Origin: an uncultured Muribaculaceae bacterium
GTDB taxonomy: Bacteria; Bacteroidota; Bacteroidia; Bacteroidales; Muribaculaceae
DNA length: 32,445 bases
Assembly: GCA_910586975.1 (NCBI GenBank)
Contig: CAJUKX010000030.1
Span: 1 to 32,445, forward strand
Direction: 5' to 3'
Position 1 is the first letter of the stretch. Each line of letters begins with the position of its first letter. The position numbers were made by a program, and so were the translations under genes. This document shows positions 15,852-22,631 of this stretch, piece by piece. Under the pieces are notes generated by a model that was given only the letters and a program-made list of their open reading frames with translations, searched no databases and was not told where the DNA came from.

Positions 15852-18254
15852 TTATTGATTTAATGCGAAGGCTGCAACCTCTTCCATTGTCCTTACATAC
15901 TTGAATTCAAGACCTGTAAGATAATTTGAAGGTATGTCTTCCACATCGCGGCGGTTATCCTCGCACAGTACGATGTTTTTGATACCAGCGCGTTTTGCGG
16001 CGAGTATTTTTTCTTTTATACCGCCTACAGGCAGTACTCGTCCACGCAGGGTAATTTCACCGGTCATAGCAATTTTTTCTCTAACAGGTTTTCCTGTAAA
16101 GGCTGAGGCAATGGCCGTGGCAATTGTTATACCTGCCGAGGGGCCGTCTTTGGGGATAGCTCCTTCGGGGAAGTGAACATGGAGATTGTTCTTTTCGAAA
16201 GTTTCAACATCTATACCCAATCCATCTGCATGGCTCTTGACCCATTGCAACGCAATAGTGGCCGATTCCTTCATTACATCTCCAAGGTTACCGGTGATAG
16301 AGAGCCTGTCGCCTTTACCTGCCGATAACGATGCTTCGGCAAGAAGTATTGCACCACCTGCCTGAGTCCAGGCCAATCCGGTGACTATGCCCGGTATCTG
16401 GTTCCCTTCATACTTATCTTTTATGTATTTGGGAAGTCCTAACAGAGCCTGCAGATCCGAAGGACGCATAGGGGTGGGGAATTCATCACCTCTGAGTCGT
16501 GCCAATATCTGCTTGCGCAGAAGTGAGCCCAATGTCTTTTCAAGTTGTCGAACACCACTTTCTGCGGTATAATTCTCGATTATAGCTGTAAGCGTTTCAT
16601 CGGGAATATTGAAGTCGTAATCCTCTTTGAGCCCGTTTTCTTTGAAAATTTTGGGAAGTAGGTGGCGCTTCGCTATTTCCAACTTCTCTTCAAGCAGGTA
16701 TCCTGATAGCTCTATTACCTCCATACGGTCGAGCAGCGGAGCTTCTATTGTTGAAAGGGTATTTGCTGTAGCTATAAACAGTACTTTCGACAGATCGTAA
16801 TCCAAGTCAAGATAATTGTCGTGGAAAGTAGAGTTCTGTTCAGGGTCAAGAACTTCGAGCAATGCCGATGATGGGTCGCCCTTGTGGTCGCGACCAAGCT
16901 TGTCAACCTCGTCGAGCAACATCACGGGATTGGTGCATCCGGCCGCATTCATTGCCTTGATTATTCGGCCTGGCATAGCTCCGATATATGTGCGGCGGTG
17001 GCCGCGGATTTCGGCTTCATCGTGCACGCCACCCAGCGAAACCCTTACATATTTGCGCTTCATGGCTTCGGCTATGGAGCGGCCTAATGAAGTCTTGCCT
17101 ACACCGGGAGGGCCTACAAGGCAGATAATGGGAGTCTTGGCACTCGGATTGTTGATCATTACAGCAATCTGTTCAAGAATGCGCTGCTTTATTTTCTCAA
17201 GACCGAAGTGTTGGGTCTCAAGAACTGTGCCTGCATTTATGATATCGGCATCTGCTTTGAGTGGTCCCCATGGTAAATCCACCAAGGTTTCAAGATATGA
17301 GTATTCAACTGAATAATCGGGGGTCGAGGGATTGAGCCTTTTGAGTTTGTTAAGCTGCTTTTCAAAGACTTTGGCAGCATACTCAGGCATATTGGCCTTC
17401 TGAGCTCGCTCCTTCAGATTCTCGAAATCATCCTGGTCTGAACCATCGCCGTAAAGTTCTTCCTTGATGGCTTCCATCTGCGACTGCAGGAATGCCGCGC
17501 GCTGATTTTCGCCCATCTTATCTTTGGCACGTGAAAGGATGTCTTCATAAATCTTCATCTTTGACTGAGCATCAAGCAGGCTTCTGAGCAGACTCATTGC
17601 CCGTTTATCAAGTTGTCCGCATTGAAGCATCCTTACCTTGACTTCGGGCTCATCAGGAAGATTTGTAGCTATGAAATTCAGTCGGTCGGTTAAATCGTTA
17701 ATCGATTCAACCGCGTTGGAGAACATTTTGTCACCATTATGAGATTTGGTGGCAATTTCGCACGCCAAGCGCGTTACCTCGTCCATAATCGACTCAAATT
17801 CTGCCTGATTAGTGGGCTCGGTATCTTGCAATAATTTTATCTTTGCCGAAATGGAGTCGTTTAATCTTGGCGATTGGCTCTTGCCTATAATTCTGAATCG
17901 CTGACGTGCACGCACAATGGCTGTATGCGAACCGTCAGGCAAATCTATCACCTGGAAAACATCGGCTACAACTCCATAACGATATAATTCAGAAAGATTC
18001 TTGGGTGAATCGTTCTTGGGGTCGAGTTGACATAAAATACCTATAGGTCGTTTTTCCTCGGATGCGCGTTTAGCTAAGGCGAGTGAGGATTCCCGTCCAA
18101 GATTTATTGGAATATTAACTCCGGGGAAAAGTACCAGATTTCTTGTTGCAAGAATTGGTAAATCGTCCGGATTCACTTCAATATTGTATTCTTCAGGTTT
18201 AATCTCAATATGCCCGAGCTGTAAAATCTGTTCGGGTTCGTCTATATTACTCAT
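15852..18254 (-). CDS. lon: ATP-dependent Lon protease
   Basis: 800 residues, the usual LonA length. The N-terminal substrate-binding LON domain covers about 28-230 (LPILATRNLVLFPGVNIP near its start), followed by a helical linker. The AAA+ domain has Walker A GPPGVGKT at 381-388 and a Walker B segment PVMLLDEVDK. The C-terminal protease domain has catalytic S706 in KDGPSAGIT and K749 in GGIKEK, with the same 43-residue spacing as the E. coli S679/K722 dyad. It degrades misfolded and regulatory proteins in the cytoplasm. It has its own promoter (18277-18307), implying a leader of only about 16 nt, but readthrough from yqgE is possible. The gene ends at a terminator shared with aguB. Confidence 0.98.
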   Translation of the reverse strand: MSNIDEPEQILQLGHIEIKPEEYNIEVNPDDLPILATRNLVLFPGVNIPINLGRESSLALAKRASEEKRPIGILCQLDPKNDSPKNLSELYRYGVVADVFQVIDLPDGSHTAIVRARQRFRIIGKSQSPRLNDSISAKIKLLQDTEPTNQAEFESIMDEVTRLACEIATKSHNGDKMFSNAVESINDLTDRLNFIATNLPDEPEVKVRMLQCGQLDKRAMSLLRSLLDAQSKMKIYEDILSRAKDKMGENQRAAFLQSQMEAIKEELYGDGSDQDDFENLKERAQKANMPEYAAKVFEKQLNKLKRLNPSTPDYSVEYSYLETLVDLPWGPLKADADIINAGTVLETQHFGLEKIKQRILEQIAVMINNPSAKTPIICLVGPPGVGKTSLGRSIAEAMKRKYVRVSLGGVHDEAEIRGHRRTYIGAMPGRIIKAMNAAGCTNPVMLLDEVDKLGRDHKGDPSSALLEVLDPEQNSTFHDNYLDLDYDLSKVLFIATANTLSTIEAPLLDRMEVIELSGYLLEEKLEIAKRHLLPKIFKENGLKEDYDFNIPDETLTAIIENYTAESGVRQLEKTLGSLLRKQILARLRGDEFPTPMRPSDLQALLGLPKYIKDKYEGNQIPGIVTGLAWTQAGGAILLAEASLSAGKGDRLSITGNLGDVMKESATIALQWVKSHADGLGIDVETFEKNNLHVHFPEGAIPKDGPSAGITIATAIASAFTGKPVREKIAMTGEITLRGRVLPVGGIKEKILAAKRAGIKNIVLCEDNRRDVEDIPSNYLTGLEFKYVRTMEEVAAFALNQ

Positions 18255-18276
18255 ATATAAATCTCAAAATCGAGTG

Positions 18277-18307
18277 CAAAGTTACTTAAATTTCCTCATA
18301 ACTCAAA
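18277..18307 (-). promoter_or_regulatory. Bacteroidota-type promoter for lon
   Basis: On the minus strand TAACTTTG (18284-18277) matches TAnnTTTG and TTTG (18307-18304) matches the -33 element, 19 nt apart. Predicted transcription start is near 18271. Confidence 0.75.
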
Positions 18308-18322
18308 ATGCACATATTCTGA

Positions 18323-18940
18323 TTAGTTAGATTTAATGTTTCCCGGCAGTAGTTGCCATAAGCGGTATCGTGAGCCGAGAGAGCGCACTGCTCTGTGCCA
18401 GTAACTGTCGCCTTCTCCATCGAGTATTTTAGGCATAGCCTCAGAGGTTGGCTGAATAGCCCATGTATTTTCGTCTATCTCTCTGTCGAGCTGACCCTGC
18501 TCCCATCCGCTGTATCCTATGAAAAATCGTATCTGCCCCTCAGCGGGGTATCCTTCGTTTATATAGGATATGGCGGCATCAAAATCGCCTCCGATCCATA
18601 AATCAGGGCAATATTGCCTGGCATCGGGTATTATCGTATCTCCGAGGGTATGAACAAAGTACAGGCGGTCTTGACTCATGGGACCTCCGCAGTACACCTT
18701 TACATGGCTGTCGGGTGAAACGCCCTCCAGAACTTCATCGAGAGTAGTATTGAGGGGATGGTTGAGCACCACGCCTGTAGTGCCTTCATCTGAATGGTCA
18801 ATCAATGAAATCACCGACCTGTTGAACCATGATTCTTCAAGGAAAGGCTCGGCAATGAGAAGGCTGCCCGACTGAACGGGTATTCTCTCAGTTGTAATCT
18901 TGAAAAAAGATGTGTCGATGTATTTCATATTTCCCTTCAT
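18323..18940 (-). CDS. YqgE/AlgH family protein
   Basis: 205 residues of the UPF0301 (YqgE/AlgH) family. Diagnostic parts are GSLLIAEPFLEESWFNRSVISLIDHSDEG, TTGVVLNHPLN, VYCGGPMSQDRLYFVHT and FFIGYSGWEQGQLDREI. The biochemical role of the family is not established; it is cytoplasmic. The ATG at 18940 overlaps the stop of the upstream glycosylase-like gene (ATGA), so the pair is translationally coupled. A second ATG four codons later is an alternative start. Confidence 0.92.
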   Translation of the reverse strand: MKGNMKYIDTSFFKITTERIPVQSGSLLIAEPFLEESWFNRSVISLIDHSDEGTTGVVLNHPLNTTLDEVLEGVSPDSHVKVYCGGPMSQDRLYFVHTLGDTIIPDARQYCPDLWIGGDFDAAISYINEGYPAEGQIRFFIGYSGWEQGQLDREIDENTWAIQPTSEAMPKILDGEGDSYWHRAVRSLGSRYRLWQLLPGNIKSN

Positions 18941-19536
18941 GTCAATATACCGCTTACGGTAAATAAATTACGATAATATTCAGCTTTGCTTTCAAGCGAG
19001 AGCGGGTATGCACGCGATGTAGACGGCATACGCCATATTCTTACCTTGCGGGTGTCTGAATAATTCCATATACAATACTCACCCATCTTGGGCGCGGTGG
19101 TGCCGGTAAGCTCAGCTATGACTGATGCGGCTTTCTCGCCGGTAGTAGCGAGGTCGGTCAACTCTGGCAATTGCTCTAAATAAGCGGCGGGGTTATTTCC
19201 TTCTATTACCTCAAGATATTTGTCGGACGCATTTCCGCGCAGGCGTCGTGCCTTCTTCACACTGTCGCTCAGTGCAATTCCATGCTTCTGTGTCAATTGT
19301 TTGATTTGTTGTAAATCAAATGACTTGCCCGCAGGATTATATAGCGCATTTTTATCGTTCAAGAAAAGCAAGCCCATGATTCTCCAAAAATCGTTATTCG
19401 GATTAGGGTAATAGAAGTCCATAGACCAGCGGTGTTCTCCCGGAGGAAAAGTCCCCATGAAGAGAACTTTTGCACCGTCAGGAAGCCATGGAGCCCATGG
19501 ATGCTCTTCTATGATGTAATTTTCATCTTTTGACAT
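18937..19536 (-). CDS. Uracil-DNA glycosylase superfamily protein (MUG-like)
   Basis: 199 residues. The N-terminal block KVLFMGTFPPGEHRW occupies the place of motif A of the uracil-DNA glycosylase fold, and YPNPNNDFWRIMG follows as in MUG-type members. Near the C-terminus RMPSTSRAYPLSLE stands at the DNA-intercalation motif. The catalytic residue cannot be assigned with confidence because the GINPG or GQDPY signatures are replaced. The likely role is base excision of deaminated or mismatched bases, but DNA glycosylase activity is inference. It overlaps yqgE by 4 nt and follows the DUF4405-like gene by 22 nt. Confidence 0.8.
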   Translation of the reverse strand: MSKDENYIIEEHPWAPWLPDGAKVLFMGTFPPGEHRWSMDFYYPNPNNDFWRIMGLLFLNDKNALYNPAGKSFDLQQIKQLTQKHGIALSDSVKKARRLRGNASDKYLEVIEGNNPAAYLEQLPELTDLATTGEKAASVIAELTGTTAPKMGEYCIWNYSDTRKVRIWRMPSTSRAYPLSLESKAEYYRNLFTVSGILT

Positions 19537-19558
19537 ATATCAAGGTAATCAAAATATC

Positions 19559-20014
19559 TTATTGCTGTTTGCAGGGTCTTGAACTGAGATTCAATGTAAT
19601 GTGGAAAACGGCAAGCACGGCAAACAGCAGACCTACTCCGCAATGGAATGCTACTGCATCCTTATTATTGCATAATATCATTATTGCCGATACCACAACA
19701 CAAACAAATGCGAGCAGAAAGAAAGGAAGTACTCTCATGTAAGCGAGCTTGTGCCATGTTTCGTTTGGATCGCTGAACATCCTTATCACATACGAGCGGT
19801 TGCACCATCCGTGGAACAAGGCAAGGCAGATAAATGCAATTCCACTTGCCAGATGGGCCATTTTAAGATTATTGGCCATTGAATAGTTCAGATTCTCAAC
19901 ACAATCGTTCATCCATATCCCGAACGCGATAGTCATGATGAACGAAATCAGCAACACTGCGGTATAGCAGATTACAAAGGGAGTTGAAAACGTAAGGCTT
20001 TTGGTAGGCGACAT
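19559..20014 (-). CDS. DUF4405-like membrane protein with paired histidines
   Basis: 151 residues with four predicted transmembrane helices at about 12-34, 50-70, 95-115 and 120-142. H54 and H68 in the second helix and H124 and H138 in the fourth are each 14 residues apart, the geometry of bis-histidine b-haem membrane cytochromes. The pattern and size fit DUF4405. Haem binding is inference. It is probably the first gene of an operon with the glycosylase-like and YqgE genes. A 9-bp inverted repeat lies about 36-68 nt upstream of the start codon. Confidence 0.75.
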   Translation of the reverse strand: MSPTKSLTFSTPFVICYTAVLLISFIMTIAFGIWMNDCVENLNYSMANNLKMAHLASGIAFICLALFHGWCNRSYVIRMFSDPNETWHKLAYMRVLPFFLLAFVCVVVSAIMILCNNKDAVAFHCGVGLLFAVLAVFHITLNLSSRPCKQQ

Positions 20015-20049
20015 AGTTGTGTAATTTATAGTTGAATAAATCAGTAAAT

Positions 20050-20082
20050 TGTTTAGAAATCAGATTAACTAAATTCTAAACA
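20050..20082. promoter_or_regulatory. Inverted repeat upstream of the DUF4405-like gene
   Basis: TGTTTAGAA (20050-20058) and TTCTAAACA (20074-20082) are perfect inverted arms separated by 15 nt. The AT-rich arms without a T tract, placed before a gene start, suggest an operator dyad more than a terminator. Confidence 0.3.
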
Positions 20083-20110
20083 CTTAAACTTTGCCGTCTG
20101 TTCAAAAGAA

Positions 20111-20144
20111 ACCGACGTCTGCACTTGAAAATACAGACGTCGGT
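20111..20144 (-). terminator. Terminator of tig
   Basis: ACCGACGTCTG (20111-20121) and CAGACGTCGGT (20134-20144) form a perfect 11-bp stem. On the minus strand it is followed by TTTCTTTTG. It lies 25 nt after the tig stop. Confidence 0.85.
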
Positions 20145-20169
20145 ACTTATTTTATGTTAGTTGTCTGAA

Positions 20170-21546
20170 TTATTCAGCGTTGTTTTCAGCTTCGGGATTA
20201 GCAAGCTTGCGGAATTCGTCGAGGCTTACAGTCTTTTCGTCAACTGTGATTACATTGCGGAGTGCGTCGAATGTCTTGAGTTCTTCAACTTCCTGAGCGA
20301 TGTGGCCACGGTAGTTCTTGTCGGCGAGGATTCTCTTGCCCATGTCGGCTACTGTTTCTTCGTCCATGTTGTACATGCCGTACTGCTGGAGCTGCTGGCG
20401 GGCGATGAATGTAGCGCGGGCCTGAAGGTCGGCTTCTTCAACCTTTACACCGAGCTTGTTGGCAACTTCGCCTGAGATAACTTCCCACTTGATGCCGGGG
20501 AGCATTTCTTCGAAGTGTTCGTCAAGCTCCTTGGCATCGGCATTCTTGTCCTGAAGGAGAATCCAGCGCTTGAGAAGTTCGTCATCGAGCTTGATGTCAC
20601 CGTAGGTCTTCATGAGATAGTCGTGGGCGTCACGATTGAACATCTGGAAGCTGTTGGGTGCAAGAGAAGCGGCGATCATGTTGCTGAGCGCAGTCTTGTA
20701 TTCTTCTTCGTTGTGAACTTTATCCTTACCGAATACATCGTCGAAGTAGTCCTGATTGTGTTCTGCAGGCTTGAGGACGATGATTTCAGAGATGGCAAAT
20801 TCGAAGTCTGCCTTAACATCGGCAGCCTTTTCCTTGTCAATATTCAGCATGGAAGCGAGTTCTGCAGTCTGGCCGTCGGCAGCTTTGAAAGGATTGAATA
20901 CAACCTTGTCGTTCACGTGCTTGCCGATGAACTTGTCTGCTTCTTCCTTGCTCTTGAAAAGGAAGGGGGCAACGATGCCTGATACAACCTGGATGGCATT
21001 TTCGTCGGTGCGAACGGCGCCGTCTTCGCCGAGTTCCATGATAGAACCCTTAACTACGGCCTTTGCATCAACTTCTTCGCCGGGAACCTGAGCGCCGAAA
21101 CGTTCGCAAAGGTTCTTGTCCTGTTCGGCCATCATTTCATCGCTCACTTCAATCTTGTAGAAGGGCAGAGTCACGCTCTTGTCGAGAGTCATGTTCATCT
21201 CGGGCCAGAGAGCAACGTCGTATGAGAACGAATAGTCGGTCTGCTTGAGGTCGATTTCCTTAGATTCGGCAGGCATGGGATTGCCAAGTATCTTTAAGTT
21301 GTTGTCGCGGATATAATCGAAAACGGCATTGATAACTACATCATTGATTGCTTCGCTCTTAACATCGCGGCCGAAACGCTTGCGGAGTTCGGGAAGGCTG
21401 ATATGGCCTTTGCGGAATCCGGGGATAGTGTGTTTCTTACCAATTTCCTTGAGCTTTTCAGTTACCTTGGCTGCGTAGTCTTCTTCAGTAATATTTACTG
21501 AGATAAGACCGCGTGCATCGCCGGTTTTTTCAAACTTAATTTCCAT
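20170..21546 (-). CDS. tig: Trigger factor (ribosome-associated chaperone) with a diverged middle domain
   Basis: 458 residues. The N-terminal ribosome-binding domain carries the signature loop G43-F44-R45-K46 (IPGFRKGH), which docks on ribosomal protein uL23. The middle region (about 155-260) is where FKBP-type peptidyl-prolyl isomerases normally sit, but the usual GDxVxxDFxG pattern is replaced by AVVKGSIMELGEDGAV with an insert KSKEEADKFIGKHVNDKV, so isomerase activity is doubtful. The C-terminal helical chaperone domain ends in an acidic tail. Its own -7 element lies at 21599-21606 and a strong terminator follows. Confidence 0.95.
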   Translation of the reverse strand: MEIKFEKTGDARGLISVNITEEDYAAKVTEKLKEIGKKHTIPGFRKGHISLPELRKRFGRDVKSEAINDVVINAVFDYIRDNNLKILGNPMPAESKEIDLKQTDYSFSYDVALWPEMNMTLDKSVTLPFYKIEVSDEMMAEQDKNLCERFGAQVPGEEVDAKAVVKGSIMELGEDGAVRTDENAIQVVSGIVAPFLFKSKEEADKFIGKHVNDKVVFNPFKAADGQTAELASMLNIDKEKAADVKADFEFAISEIIVLKPAEHNQDYFDDVFGKDKVHNEEEYKTALSNMIAASLAPNSFQMFNRDAHDYLMKTYGDIKLDDELLKRWILLQDKNADAKELDEHFEEMLPGIKWEVISGEVANKLGVKVEEADLQARATFIARQQLQQYGMYNMDEETVADMGKRILADKNYRGHIAQEVEELKTFDALRNVITVDEKTVSLDEFRKLANPEAENNAE

Positions 21547-21598
21547 GTTTTTATAATGTATCTTGATGTTATTGTTTCATTTTGGAAAAATTCGACTG

Positions 21599-21606
21599 CA
21601 AAGATA
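21599..21606 (-). promoter_or_regulatory. -7 promoter element for tig
   Basis: On the minus strand TATCTTTG matches TAnnTTTG. The -33 element is not evident. The expected leader is about 45 nt. Confidence 0.55.
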
Positions 21607-21808
21607 GTAAATTTTTATGAGTTGTTGAGTGGTTTAGCCCTTATTTCACAAAAAAATCGTTAAATTAACTCTTTTATAAACTAACGAGAGGGTCGAAATG
21701 ACTCTCTTAAAACACTCGAAATTGATAAAAGGACAGGCTAAAACGGGTTGTATACTAATATTTAGAATAATTTAAGATAATGGTAACGACTTATTTTTAG
21801 CGAAATTA

Positions 21809-21839
21809 CTTGCAGAATGAAAAAAAAATCGTACCTTTG
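21809..21839 (+). promoter_or_regulatory. Bacteroidota-type promoter for rpsP
   Basis: TACCTTTG (21832-21839) matches TAnnTTTG, and CTTG (21809-21812), one base off TTTG, stands 19 nt upstream. Predicted leader is about 38 nt. Confidence 0.7.
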
Positions 21840-21883
21840 CGGTCGCAAATCAATACAAGCAACTAATTAATCTAAAAAGTTAA

Positions 21884-22423
21884 ATGGCAACAAAAATCAG
21901 ATTACAACGTCATGGTCGCAAGAACTATGCGTTCTATCCCATTGTTATCGCCGACAGCAGGGCACCACGAGATGGTAGATTTATTGAAAGGATAGGTTCC
22001 TATAATCCGAACACTAATCCTGCTACAATCACTCTTAACTTCGAAAGAGCCTTGTATTGGGTGAATGTTGGTGCACAGCCCACCGACACCGTACGTACCA
22101 TCCTTTCAAACGAAGGCGTACTTCTGATGAAGCACCTTCAGGGTGGTGTAAAGAAAGGCGCATTCGACGAAGCTGAAGCTGAACGTCGTTTCGAAGCCTG
22201 GAAGACAAAGAAACAAGCAAAAGTTGATGCTATGAAGGCTGATATGGCCGACAAGCGCCAGCTCGCCGCCAAGCAACGTCTCGAAGCAGAAGAAGCTATC
22301 AACAAGGCAAAGGCTGAAGCCGTTGCTAAAAAGAAAGCTGAACTCGCTGCTGCCAAGGCTGAAGCCGAAGCTGCTGCAGCTGCTCCTGCTGCTGAAGCTA
22401 CTGAAGCTCCCGCAGCCGAATAA
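21884..22423 (+). CDS. rpsP: 30S ribosomal protein bS16 with long C-terminal tail
   Basis: 179 residues. The first 80 or so are a standard bS16: MATKIRLQRHGRKNYAFYPIV, then SRAPRDGRFIERIGSYNP and later RALYWVNVGAQPTDTVRTILS. This protein binds 16S rRNA during small-subunit assembly. The remaining 95 or so residues form a Lys/Glu/Ala-rich helix (AEAERRFEAWKTKKQAK, then KAEAVAKKKAELAAAKAEAE) ending in an Ala/Pro/Glu tail. Most bacteria have only 80-90 residues; extended tails are known in Bacteroidota. It has its own promoter and a terminator, so it is probably monocistronic. Confidence 0.97.
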   Translation: MATKIRLQRHGRKNYAFYPIVIADSRAPRDGRFIERIGSYNPNTNPATITLNFERALYWVNVGAQPTDTVRTILSNEGVLLMKHLQGGVKKGAFDEAEAERRFEAWKTKKQAKVDAMKADMADKRQLAAKQRLEAEEAINKAKAEAVAKKKAELAAAKAEAEAAAAAPAAEATEAPAAE

Positions 22424-22454
22424 TATTCGGCCGTTTTGGCGAGATTTCTACACT

Positions 22455-22499
22455 GGGGGTGTGTTGGCTTGCGCTGACACATCCCCTTTATGCTTTTTA
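22455..22499 (+). terminator. Rho-independent terminator of rpsP
   Basis: GGGGGTGTGT (22455-22464) pairs with ACACATCCCC (22477-22486) with one G-U, and TGGC/GCTG extend the stem around a TTGC loop. TTTATGCTTTTTAT follows. Confidence 0.8.
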
Positions 22500-22631
22500 T
22501 GTTTATCTCATTATTAAGCTGAATAATTTTTAACCCTTTTGAGCAACAGTCTTTCCGTCGCGTTTTCTTATAGCTGATGTAAGCTTGCTCTTAAGCTCTT
22601 CAAAATATATCTTCTTTTATTCTTCCGATTT

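Larger units (their letters stand above)
21547..21883. other. 337-bp divergent intergenic region between tig and rpsP
   Basis: AT-rich with no supported gene. It contains the tig -7 element (21599-21606), the rpsP promoter (21809-21839) and a small imperfect hairpin at 21686-21706 (GAGAG...CTCTC with an inner TC/GA pair and a GG bulge). I see no known RNA family in the roughly 190 bp between the promoters. Confidence 0.6.

Noticed and set aside
20161..20982. Plus-strand ORFs opposite tig
   Set aside because: Antisense shadows of the trigger factor gene; the composition is unlike genuine proteins and they lack regulatory signals.
22035..22517. Ala/Ser-rich and Leu-rich ORFs across the rpsP tail
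   Set aside because: They are frame shadows of the repetitive Lys/Glu/Ala codons of rpsP and include the terminator.
22500..22631. T-box or other leader riboswitch upstream of ileS
   Set aside because: No T-box sequence or specifier stem is seen, and T-boxes are not typical of this phylum. No clear promoter was found either.
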